DNA of 64,000 bases. Source: Patiria miniata (taxonomy: Eukaryota; Echinodermata; Asteroidea; Valvatida; Asterinidae). The notes under the pieces are model-generated. The model ran no database searches. It had not been told where the DNA came from and saw nothing but the letters and a program-made list of their open reading frames with translations. Made by a program: the position numbers and the translations under genes. Within the stretch, counting starts at the first letter, position 1. Each line of letters begins with the position of its first letter. Positions 54,497 through 64,000 of the stretch are shown here, in pieces. The stretch spans positions 930,001 to 994,000 of the forward strand of contig NW_024037054.1 of NCBI RefSeq assembly GCF_015706575.1. Reading direction: 5' to 3'.

Positions 54497-55190
54497 ACGA
54501 TGTTCAAGCTCACAAATGACGGAAGCCAGCTCACACACACGATGTTCAAGCTCACACACACGACATTAAAGCTCACACACACGACGTTCAAGCTCACGCA
54601 TGACAGAAGCCAGCTTAACACACACAGCGTTTCAAACTCACGCACAAGACGTTTGCCTGTCCCTTTTAGAACACCATAATGTGCACCTAATTTGTGTGCG
54701 GTACAGTGCCAGCCACAATGCGACATAATTGACCTACGCGCCCACCATTTACCTGCTTTCTCACCCTGGTACTGGTTCATTTGCATATATGCATGATTTT
54801 TGAACACGTATGCAAATGAGGAATAGTCTGGTGCCTGCTCACACACGACGGAAGCCAGCTCACACACAACATTCAAGCTCACGCACACAACGTTCAAGCT
54901 CAGACACATAACGTTCAAGCTCACACACACGACGGAAGCCAGCTCACACATACGACGTTAAAGCTCACACACACGACAGAAGCTCACACACACAACAGAA
55001 GCCAGCTCACACACACACACACCCACCCACGCTGTTAAAGCTCTCGCACACAACATTCAAGCTCACACACACGATGTTCAAGCTCACATACACGACGTTA
55101 ATGCTCAGGCACACGACGTTCAAGCTCACAAATGAAGGAAGCCAGCTCACACACACGACGTTCAAGCTCAGGCACACGACGTTTGCCTGT
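54497..55190 (+). repeat. GCTCACACACACGACGTTCAA minisatellite in two blocks
   Basis: Units of about 18-22 bp (AAGCTCACACACACGACG) at 54497-54650 and 54836-55190, each block ending with CGTTTGCCTGTCC(C/G)TTTTAGAACACC, so the two blocks look like copies of one larger unit. 54665-54835 separates them. Confidence 0.85.
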
Positions 55191-55389
55191 CCGTTTTAGA
55201 ACACCATACAAGTGAGTATCAGAAATACTCTTTCATTAAAAAAATTGAACACAAATTTTACATACGTTTGCAAGATCATAAAGTTTCAGCCAAAAGGTGT
55301 AAAATATACCGATCTGCAGAATATTATCATGTCTGAAAAATCATGTATTAAGCGGTAAATTTTCCCACATAACACGTGTTAGACTATGT

Positions 55390-55620
55390 TCAAACAGAAT
55401 TTTGAGCCAATCAGACTTATAATTTCCACAATACGAGACTTTGAAAAATGTGCACAATTGATGATGCCACATGTCCCATGATGACGTCATTGTAACAAAA
55501 CTTATCAGTGCACACTTAACTGTGGTCTTATTTTGTACCAAGTTAAAAGCCAATCGGATGAACTGAAGTGTAAAATTTTGTAAGGGGAAGAAAATTTTAA
55601 ATATCGGAACAAAAACAATG
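55390..55620 (+). repeat. Partial copy of the CRE-rich repeat
   Basis: TTTTGAGCCAATCAGACTTATA, CCCATGATGACGTCATTGTAAC and CCAATCGGATGAACTGAAG match 43.9-44.1 kb in order. Confidence 0.7.
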
Positions 55621-56025
55621 CTTTGAAAAGCAAAAAACAACAAAAAGGAATCAAAAATTCTGAACAAAAACTGTTTGGCTGTTTCGGCAAAGGTAAAAAC
55701 GACAAATCCTGGAGATATATATACCACTTAACATCCGTACCCCCTTTTATGCGAGCCTATGTAATACCAATTTCCGTCCGTCCGGAAAAAAGGGTACCCC
55801 GCAATGAAATCTTTATAAATAGGGACAATGGGACAACAACGGAGGTACCCCGGAAGTCCATCTGGATGGGATGTCTGTCCGCATTCAGATTACAATGTTG
55901 AAGTTTTTGGTTCTAGCTAAGTTAGTAAAAAAATAAAGGGAATGCAGTTTACACATGTATCATCTCTATAGCTTCTAATTAGGTTCATTTCATTGCAGTA
56001 AATTTTATGGTCTTGTACGTTCATT

Positions 56026-56158
56026 TTACCCAACTAGCAACTACATTTGCATATTTCCCTTTGCCGGCAGGCCAATTCGCTAAGCGCTTAATCGCACAAT
56101 AACCCATGATGCCATGCGGCGTCGCCGCCATATTAAATGTGCCTCTTTTCTTTTAGCG
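56026..56158 (+). repeat. Left inverted terminal repeat of the DIRS element
   Basis: Complementary to 61243-61387 with small indels. The right repeat has an extra ~15 bp (CACCAAGGGGCGCAT). Confidence 0.88.
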
Positions 56159-56499
56159 ACGCAGGCGAGATAGACATGTTTTTTTAGGCAAATATCCAAT
56201 TCAACGTAGCTAAGTATTAGTTTTCCCAGAAACTATTCTGTAGAATTTTCATTAGTTCTTCAAGTATTTCTACAATTATATTAACACAATAAAAGTGTGT
56301 TTTGAGCCATTTGTGGTGCGTCGTATCTCATTTATTTCTGAACTGTAGTGTGGCGTGCCAATTGTCCAGCAGCCCGGAGCGGGTAAAGACGATCCGTCTA
56401 CCCGGGACGCACCGAATATCGGCGCGGTATTCAGACTAGTTGTTGTGCGTGGTTTTTCGTCGTCTAGACTAGTCCTTAAAGTGTGAAGGGCTGCCGGTT

Positions 56500-57110
56500 A
56501 TTACCCAAGGACTTAGCCTCAGGACTACCACAAGTAGTCCCGCCCATAGCGTGAATGAAACAGTTTTTCTTCTGAGGGCACGGTCGTTCCGCCACGGCGG
56601 ACTTGGGCGGATAGGAACAGAGTTAATCCTTCCGGGGGCCATACAACCACCACGTGTAGTCCTGCCCAACGCGAGAAGACAGACTTCTTCTCGAGGCACG
56701 GTCGTTCAGCCACGGCGGTCTTTGTCAATAGCGGATAGGAACAAAGTCAATCCTAATTCTGGGGGCCATACGACCACTACGTATAGTTCTGCCCGATGCA
56801 AGAAGAGACAGACTGCTTCTCGGAGCACGGTCGTTCCCGCCACGGTGGGCTTGGTCAATAGCGGACAGGAACAAAGTAAATCTTCCTGGAGACCATACGA
56901 CTTTAGTACGACGATAGACCGTACTTATCGAAGCCCGCATCAGGTGGATACGAGCTACTTATCCCGGGCTCAACCCACATTACCAATACAGGCCCACGGC
57001 GAGAAGAAACAGTCTTCTCCTCGAGGCGTTTACTGCTTTTTGCATCAGTGGTCTTTGGTCAATAGCGGATAGAAAGAGGGACAATCCCTTCCAAGCGACC
57101 ATACACCGCT
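56500..57110 (+). repeat. Tandem ~120-127-bp subrepeats in the DIRS 5' region
   Basis: Three full units and a diverged fourth. Each holds TAGT(C/T)C(C/T)GCCC, GCACGGTCGTTC, CCACGG(C/T)GG and GGA(T/C)AGGAACA(A/G)AGT. Leader subrepeats before gag fit promoter or packaging functions in retroelements; here that is inference. Confidence 0.85.
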
Positions 57111-57448
57111 AGTGGCATAGGTACATATGTAAGCCTATCTAATAGGAATACATGAACGTCCGTTTTAGCCACAGTGTTTTCGACTCATAGAACAGCCGTC
57201 TGACTACGTCAAGACAACATCTGGTCTGTGAGCGATTGACTCTAGTGTTATTTTAATTGCATTCCTGTGTGCAGTGGTTGTGTCACAACGCACCATTCAT
57301 AACGAAAGCGCACTGTGTTCTTAGTGCTTTCTTGCGGTGCATCCAACCGAGTACAGTGTATTCTTTGATACGGCATCGCGTAACAAACACGGGGAACAGT
57401 CCCCATATAAAATGGAACCCAGCGGAGAGTGTGCCGACTGACGCCGCT

Positions 57449-58642
57449 ATGGGGAAACAATGCAGGGGAAAGTCCCGCCAAAGGTTCACTTCCATGTCGA
57501 AGGTTCAAGATAATGCAGATATACCTTCAACTTCAGGAGTTACACAGGAGGTGCGTGAAATTCCTCACGCATCCATTTCAATCCACCATCTTCGCAGTTC
57601 TCTGACAAGACCGAGAACAGTGCTGAAAACTCAGAGTGGAGTGCCACGCCACAAACCCAAACTATGAATCATCCCCGGACAAAACTTGTTCGGAGTCCGA
57701 TGATTTTCCAGACCCAGGGGACCTGTCTCCCTTCGGGACGCAACTCCGTCTGTTACAGAGAGACATGGCCCGAGTATTAAAAGCACATACAGTGGATGAA
57801 GCCAGTCAACCTGAAAGTACATGTAAATCGTTCAAGCGTAGAACCGGTTCATCCCAAGCTTCAGCTCAGGACCCACTCTTTCCTCATTTACCATTGGACA
57901 TCATGTGCATTGACCGCATGAAGAAACTTGCGGGTGCAAAGATGTGGAGACCCTTTCGTCCAAGGCAAATTAAATACTACCAGTTCGCTAAGGCAGACTA
58001 TGAGCAGTACCTGGTAGTACCACCAATTCCCGATACAGCTAAGGACAAATTGGTAGCTGATGGGAAATACCAACCATCTAAGTCATCTTTCAACGACCCT
58101 ACCCAGAACAAACTCGAGGAGACCATGAAAAAGATTGACTCAGCGGCCAGATTTGGTTTGGGAATCAATTCCTCCTCCCCCTCTTGTCGGAATATCTGAT
58201 GGTTGCAGTGAAAAGAAAGTCAAAAATTTCCCCTGACATGATGGCAGTCCCCCTTTGTTGCCTTGAAGAGGCTTTACTGTCAAGTTTGGATCAGTTCACA
58301 AGGGTCTCCCTAGCAACCAAGACAGCTCGTCGTAAGAATGTAATAGATTCCATCAATATTCCATACGCAGGGGCAAAAAAGAACCTAGTATCACTGCCCC
58401 TCCTGTCTAGTGACCTCTTCGATGAGAAAATCCAAGAAATCCTAAAGACAGAGGCCAAACGAATCAAAACCACTCAGAAACTGGACTTACGCAAGGTCAC
58501 AGCCAAACCACAAAAGGACAACAGGAAGCAACAAAAGGCAGCGCCCTCATTCCTTTATCAGCCGGTTCAGCGGCCACTAAAGCACGCCCTTACAACCAGG
58601 CAATTGTGGGCACCCCGACAGACCAGGGGCTGGCAAAAATGA
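57449..58642 (+). pseudogene. DIRS gag-like protein, frameshifted
   Basis: The likely start MGKQCRGKSRQRF is at 57449. The frame shifts near 57640-57665 into a segment with DPLFPHLPLDIMCIDRMKK and WRPFRPRQIKYY, then again near 58184 into KISPDMMAVPLCCLEEALLS and QFTRVSLATKTARRKNVID, ending with a basic tail. The helical second half with a conserved Q-(F/L)-x-R-V-S pattern resembles DIRS gag proteins. Two frameshifts. Confidence 0.7.
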
Positions 58643-58681
58643 CACTCACGTTACCGATTTGACCCCCAACCCCGGACCAGT

Positions 58682-60400
58682 GTGGGGCCGACTCAGTTCT
58701 TTCGAAGTGTCCTGGCAAGAAATTACTTTCGACAGATGGGTTCTCGCAACTATCTCGCAAGGTTACAAGCTCGAATTACCCCTCCGTCGGAAACAACCTC
58801 TTGCATCACCCCGGTGCCATTGAACAAAAAAAACGAAAGGCAGCGAAATTTAGCAAAAAAAACCAAACCGCAATCGAGCAGGTCTCTCCGGGGCCTCGGG
58901 ACACCGGTTTCTTGTCAACATTTTTCCTGATCCCAAAGAAAGGGACCGGCGAGTGGCGCCCCATCATAAATCTCAAACCTCTCAACAAATTCATCCGACC
59001 ACGTCGGTTCCGGATGGAAACTCTAAGAGTCGTTCTGGATTCAATTCAAGTTCAATCCTGGGCAGCATCACTAGACCTCAAAGATGCCTACCTACACGTC
59101 CCAATTTACAGGCATCATTCCAAATACCTACAATTCAGATATAAAAGGGACACATATGAGTTCATCGCTCTCCCATTTGGTCTATCCACAGCCCCACGGG
59201 TTTTTACAAGGATATCACGAGTAGTAGCAGCAAGCTTACGAAAATGAAACATCCTTATCTTCATGTATCTGGACAACTGGATAGTCAAAGGGCGCATAGA
59301 AATAGAAACCCTTCATGCGATCCAGTCAACTTGGGCTGTGACATCCAAACTAGGCTTTATTATCAACAAAACAAAGTCTCACCCAACTCCAACACAGCAT
59401 CCAGTCTTTTTGGGTGCAGACATAGACTTGTGCCAGGGCACAGCAACTCCAACCGAAGAGCGTATCCTTAATCTTCAAGGTTGTGTTCTCATGTCCCTTT
59501 CAAAGAATGTGGCCCCAGCAAGAGCACGGCTGGTGCTGTTGGGACTGATGGCAAGCATGATCGATCTTGTACGTTATTGCAGGCTCTGCATGCGCCCCCT
59601 TCAGCTCCACCTACTGGCCCATTACAGACCAAAACGGGATCCAATCCATCTTCAAGTTCTGATCACCGTAGGTCTCCTTCCTCACCTCTGTTGGTGGTCA
59701 ATCGCTCAGAACTTACGGACAGGCCTCGCCTTTCCCTGTCCTCAGGCCTCCTTAACCATCGCAACCGATGGATCAAATCTAGGATGGGGAGCAACTCTCT
59801 CCCTACGCCAGATAGGCAGAACCTGGGGACCTGATTTTCAGAATTGACACATATTTCTGGAACTGCAAGCGGTATTCTACGGCCTACAACTTTTCCAGCC
59901 GACAATAATAGGGACACACAGTACTAATTCAAACAGACAACACGACCGCAGTGTCGTATATCAATCGTAAGGGTGGCACCTGATCGCCCCAACTGTGTTA
60001 TCTGACTTGGGACGTCCTCCATTGGTGCATCCGGGAAGAAGTACAACTTTCCGCTTCCCACATTCTGGGAGATCAGAACGAGATCCCAGACGCCCTGTCC
60101 AGGGGTTTCATAATTCCAACAGAATGGACACTCAACAGAGAGATTGTCCGTCTCCTCTTCACCAATATCGACAAACCCCATATCGACCTCTTCGCAACAG
60201 ACATCAATGCTCAACTCCCAGTATTTTGCTCCGGATGCCCAGACCCAAAAGCATGGGCAGTGGATGCACTAGCAATAAAATGGAATGGGATGTTCGCGTA
60301 TGCTTTCCCACCAATATCCCTGCTGCCAAAGGTCCCAAACAAGTTGGAAAACGAGACGTGCAGAATGTTGTTGCCAGCCCTGGTTTCCGAGGCTGATCAG
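58682..60400 (+). pseudogene. DIRS reverse transcriptase and RNase H, with stop, frameshifts and YLDN
   Basis: RT: FFLIPKKGTGEWRPIINLKPLN, SLDLKDAYLHVPI (box A, Asp present), ALPFGLSTAPRVF (box B), then an in-frame TGA at 59245-59247, then MYLDNWIVKG, where the usual YLDD has Asn for the second Asp. RNase H follows: IATDGSNLGWGA, ELQAVFYGLQ, TDNTTAVSYIN in shifted frames near 59930, and HILGDQNEIPDALSR. At least three lesions. The order RT then RNase H before the recombinase is the DIRS arrangement. Confidence 0.85.
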
Positions 60401-60469
60401 ACTGCTAGTTCCCACTCCGTGGATACTACCTCAGAGAGCGGACATAATATTCCAACCACAGTCCCTTTA

Positions 60470-61255
60470 TCTTCATCCAGCCCCCGGGAACCTCCATTTA
60501 ACTTGTTGGCTTCTGTGCAACAGTCGTTCAGAGCAGCAGGCCTTTCTCAAGACGCTGAATTTACGACTCGAGACTTTGGCATTATTACAAATGGTGTGGA
60601 CGGCAATTGGTTGATTCAATCTCAGCTCCTCTGATGTTGGTCGGGGATTTTTTACTGTACCTTTATAATGGGGGTCTGACCGTAGCAACAGTCAAGAACT
60701 ACCGGTCTGCCCTTTCCGCTATCCACAACGGATTTGAAGATGGTTCCGTAATCTCAAACAACAAAGCGGTGACCCATCTCCTCAAAGGAATGTTTGTTGA
60801 GCGTCCCTCAATAAGAAATCTTATACCTTCCTGGGACCTCAACCAAGTCTTACAGTCATTAATGAAGCTCCCCTTCGAGCCCCTGGGCCAGGTTTCATTG
60901 TACCACATGACTCTTAAACTAGTGTTTTTCCTGGCTGTAGCCACCTCTCGCAGAAGGAGTGAACTCCACTCCCTTTCTGTTTAACCTGGACACATCCGCT
61001 GGTAACCAGGAGGTGTCCGACTCATTCCCACAACGGCATTCCTGACTAAAAACCAATCTGTGGGTTTTACACCTCCAGATATTTTTGTACCAGAAATACG
61101 TACAATATCAACTATCCCTGCTGACAAAGTCTGGTGCCCGTTGCAGGATCTTAAATGGTACATCAGCCAGACCAACGCACTACGTGAGAGGACCTCACAA
61201 CTGTTTATAACAACAACACATCCGCACCGTGCGGATTTGCACGAGAAAAAAGGCA
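60470..61255 (+). pseudogene. DIRS tyrosine recombinase, truncated
   Basis: The N-terminal core-binding part is visible (FLLYLYNGGLTVATVKNYRS, LLKGMFVERP). The first catalytic Arg lies in ATSRRRSELHSL and a likely catalytic Lys in FLTKNQS. The frame breaks near 60630 and at the stop at 60982-60984. The sequence runs straight into the right terminal repeat after LFITTTHPHRADLHEKK, so the HxxR box and the catalytic Tyr are absent. Confidence 0.8.
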
Positions 61256-61387
61256 GATTCAATATGGCGGCGACGCAGCATGGCATCATGGGTGGGCACC
61301 AAGGGGCGCATTATTGTGCAATTAAATGCTTAACGATTGGCCTGCCGGCAAAGGGAAATTATGCAAATGTAGTTGCTATTTGGGTAA
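61243..61387 (-). repeat. Right inverted terminal repeat of the DIRS element
   Basis: Reverse complement of 56026-56158, ending TAGTTGCTATTTGGGTAA. Confidence 0.88.
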
Positions 61388-62994
61388 GTATTCTCTTGTA
61401 GACTCGTCCCACATGACAGGGGGGGGGGATTTTATTGAGGAATTTTAATTCAAGAAAATGTTTAAGTTTTCAATTGTTACATGTACATGTATATACCAGT
61501 ACAACATGTACATGTACATACTGGTATAACATGTACATGTACATGTACTTGTATGCATTAATTTCCAATTTACTACATTGTATGTGTGTAATTTGGGGGG
61601 AGCATTCTTGTGTATGGGCATGTGCTTCTGGTTTGATCTTTCAGTTTTATGGGTTTTGAGTAGGGGTGGGAGTAAGGGTGGGGTAGGGATCGATGTGTGG
61701 GGGAGGGTGGGGGTGGGGTGGGGTGGGGGATAGGGGTTGGAGTGGGAGCTTGGGTGGGATGGATGGGGTAAGATTTGGGGTGTGTGGTTATGGTGGTGTG
61801 GCTACATGAATGTACCATTCTTGTTCCTTATTTGTGGGGACTATACACAAGTTCTCCCATGGTAATGTGGGGACCAAAGACGCTGTAGGGGCTCCAAAAA
61901 GTCCCCATAACTAGGTCCCAATTGACCTATCGCGGTAAAATTGCGTTAGAATCGTGTCAACGCAGCTTGTGAATATTGTACAATTACATGATAAACAAAT
62001 AGACGCAAAACGCGCAAAATCTGAGACAAACAAAACTTAGTGTACAAAAACTCCATAGGGTTGTCTAAGGGGCGTGGCCAACTCGCAAACGGCGATAGGT
62101 CAATTACCCTAACAATGGAAAACTTCCCATATTTAACGCGGTGAACGGCTATCCCATGTACACATGTATTTGTAAGTACATTATTTTTTTTTTTTTTCTT
62201 TGTTGGCATTTGAAAACTGACCCTTACACCTTGGCACATCATCCTGAATCCCTTCCATCATGCCCATCCCAACCCTACCTTCAGCTTCCCTTCCTGTCTT
62301 CGACAGCGAGCCGTGGCGGCTTCGCCGTTCTAGTTTTCAATGAAATGCTTTCACTTCTACATGTAGCCGCCAAGCCCACTGGTACACATGCGCACATAAC
62401 TTGATTGTATTAGTAAAAAGGTCCATTGACCAGAGGTATTACTGGATAAATAAAATGTGTCACTAGTTGGGACTAGTCAACTAGTTGATATACACATGTA
62501 ATGTATTTGCTACGAGGCCAAAGGCAGAGTACATCTACATGTAACTTGTGGGACCCTGTCAGACTGCATTGTTCGTGTTCAACTTGTGTGAGTGGCAATT
62601 TATCTTTGAGCAACCTTGATGCACAGTAAACATGGTAAAGATCCAACATCCAAGCTGCTTGAACTTGTCAGTGGTTGTATTTTATGTGCATGCACCAGGA
62701 ATAACGCATACATGATCTTAAAATCTAAGAAAACAAGAAGGGTTGTATTATGTGAGATAATATCACACAGTTGTTTCCACGTACGATCAGGATTGAAGAT
62801 TCAAGTTAACTTGAAGATGAAAATAATAACAAAGGACATTTATGAGTGACATGATATCAGTTTGTTTTAACAAATTTGACACATGACCGTTGGAGACGAA
62901 TTACGTGACCATAATCGAGACATATCACAGAAGTGATTACAACAATTTGCTTAACTGATTTGCCATTTAGTTCAGATTTTTCATGATCTTACAG
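61388..62994. other. Intron 2, last part: simple repeats only
   Basis: ACATGTACATG runs at 61478-61550, a G-rich GGGTGGGG region at 61655-61790 and a T run near 62187. Short open frames (62141-62404, 62616-62849) show no family features. Confidence 0.55.
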
Positions 62995-63053
62995 TTTAAG
63001 AGAATCAAACGTTATCAGTGGGAAGCATGGAAGAGGATCAAATTGGGCCATGG
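62995..63053 (+). CDS. Delta/zeta-type tubulin, exon 3
   Basis: Acceptor GATCTTACAG at 62994; donor GTAAGT from 63054. The first base completes the Arg codon begun in exon 2. Then LRESNVISGKHGRGSNWAM and one base of the next codon follow. GRGSNWAM(G) corresponds to the GSGNNWA-G(Y/H) segment of delta and epsilon tubulins, where alpha and beta have a different sequence. The remaining exons, including the GGTGSG phosphate loop, must lie beyond 64,000. Confidence 0.85.
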
Positions 63054-64000
63054 GTAAGTTAAGATTTTATAAGATAATTTAATTGTGTACTTTGTATTTC
63101 TTCCGTCTTATCAACAAAGTTTGAAAACATAAAATAAAGCCCCGCAAGTGGCCTAATTTTTGTGAAATAGGTGCAATTTAAATATGTTAAAAGAAAGGAA
63201 GGGAAGAAGAAGGTAAAACCAAGGTTGCATTTCATAGGCATGGTCCATTTCCAAAACTTGTACCTCAGTAAACATGGAAAAAGCCTCCTTACACATGTAC
63301 AAATGATGTACATGAAAAGTGATAGTACATGATAATTTGTTGCTGCTTTAAGTTGAATTCATTTTATCTTCATAACTTCAAAACCTTTGGGGCTAGGTAC
63401 CATGTACATCAACATGGCATTGCCTTCATCATGGGCAAGGAAATTGGGGGTGCATCATTAGCTGTATGCCAATCTCCAGCTAGTGTATGTACATGTAATA
63501 GACCATGGCGAAACATTTGAGCAGATTCGCTGATTAATTATGCAAGAAAACCGCATCTTGACCTCTAGATTTTGACCAATCAGGGGGCACTTTCTATATC
63601 GGGTCTTCGGTCATTCACCCATTGCGTGTCATAGACATGGATAAAAAAAAAATGTGTCACGCGCTCTGTATCATGTTAGGGGAATGCTCGCCCGACTGTT
63701 GTTGTATTACAAAACACTGCATTCGAATTGACCAATCAAACAATTAGTCTTGATTTGGGAATGAAATGACATCACGATTTTGTAAGGTCGACTCTGATTA
63801 GCTGGCGCGCAGCTTGCATATATCTGCATGTTTAGACATATATCAAACGTTATACAGGGAATTATGGGTGATACTGCGATTCTGCGGTCTCACGGCTGGT
63901 CGTTCCTTTTGCTTTGCTGGCACTGAAACGGCGCAAAATCCCTCGAAATAGCACCAGATGCATAAGAAAGAACTGAGATGGTAGAGTTCAGGTTTAGCTA
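63054..64000. other. Intron 3 start: nothing recognised
   Basis: I looked for the next tubulin exon (expected to start with the rest of a Gly codon and then an aromatic residue) and did not find one. ACATGTAC simple repeats occur. Confidence 0.5.

Larger units (their letters stand above)
56026..61387 (+). mobile_element. DIRS-type retrotransposon, degraded
   Basis: Inverted terminal repeats (left about 56026-56158, right about 61243-61387, for example GCAACTACATTTGCATA and its complement, GCCGGCAGGCCAAT and its complement) enclose gag, RT/RNase H and tyrosine recombinase regions in that order. This is the DIRS architecture, which integrates with a recombinase rather than an integrase. Stops and frameshifts in every gene, an altered RT site and a truncated recombinase show it is inactive. 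It sits in intron 2 of the tubulin gene, same strand. Confidence 0.9.

Noticed and set aside
63395..63470. Tubulin exon 4
   Set aside because: An AG acceptor precedes GGTACCATGTAC, but the translated sequence does not resemble the tubulin segment expected after GSNWAMG.

Overview
This window looks like intron-rich, transposon-dense nuclear DNA from a marine invertebrate animal. The evidence is spliced exons of a divergent tubulin, tRNA-derived SINE sequence, DIRS, Penelope-like (PLE), CR1/Jockey-type LINE and Tc1/mariner elements, many foldback elements, and abundant ACATGTAC-type simple repeats. A non-vertebrate deuterostome (hemichordate, echinoderm or cephalochordate) or a lophotrochozoan would fit. 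The species cannot be fixed from sequence alone.

The only host gene I can support is a non-alpha/beta tubulin (delta/zeta type) on the + strand. Exon 1 (26076-26164), exon 2 (51264-51359) and exon 3 (62995-63053) have matching splice phases and encode the N-terminal GQCGNQIG motif, the VDSEAKVV strand and the GRGSNWAMG segment. The introns between them are about 25.1 and 11.6 kb, so everything from 26 kb to the right edge is intron filled with mobile DNA. The rest of the gene lies beyond 64,000.

1-14 kb: short inverted repeats; a cluster of four PLE copies in alternating orientation (3.5-8.5 kb), each 3' region carrying a hammerhead ribozyme; then a ~1.1 kb repeat (second copy, inverted, at 45.8-47.0 kb) broken by two younger insertions, a foldback element (10187-11152) and an apparently intact Tc1/mariner-like transposon (11515-13587). 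14-23 kb: a 6.9 kb foldback element (14028-20967) holding two truncated LINEs, one split by a helentron-like satellite element, followed by more foldbacks. 24.4-25.7 kb: a foldback and a satellite array whose two halves are inverted.

28.5-38.5 kb: a LINE, a SINE and nested foldbacks containing a tRNA-like sequence, a short telomere-type array and fragments of two further PLE families. 41-50 kb: an 8.8 kb composite bounded by 14-bp inverted termini, with tandem repeats at each end and other elements in between. 50-56 kb: a LINE remnant, CRE-rich repeats and minisatellites. 56-61.4 kb: a decayed DIRS-type retrotransposon with inverted termini, gag, RT/RNase H and a truncated tyrosine recombinase.

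The strongest unusual signal is a family of foldback elements that start TAG, end CTA and are flanked by 9-bp target duplications. Five members can be defined here, one uninterrupted empty site exists for each of two insertions, and one target sequence was used twice side by side.
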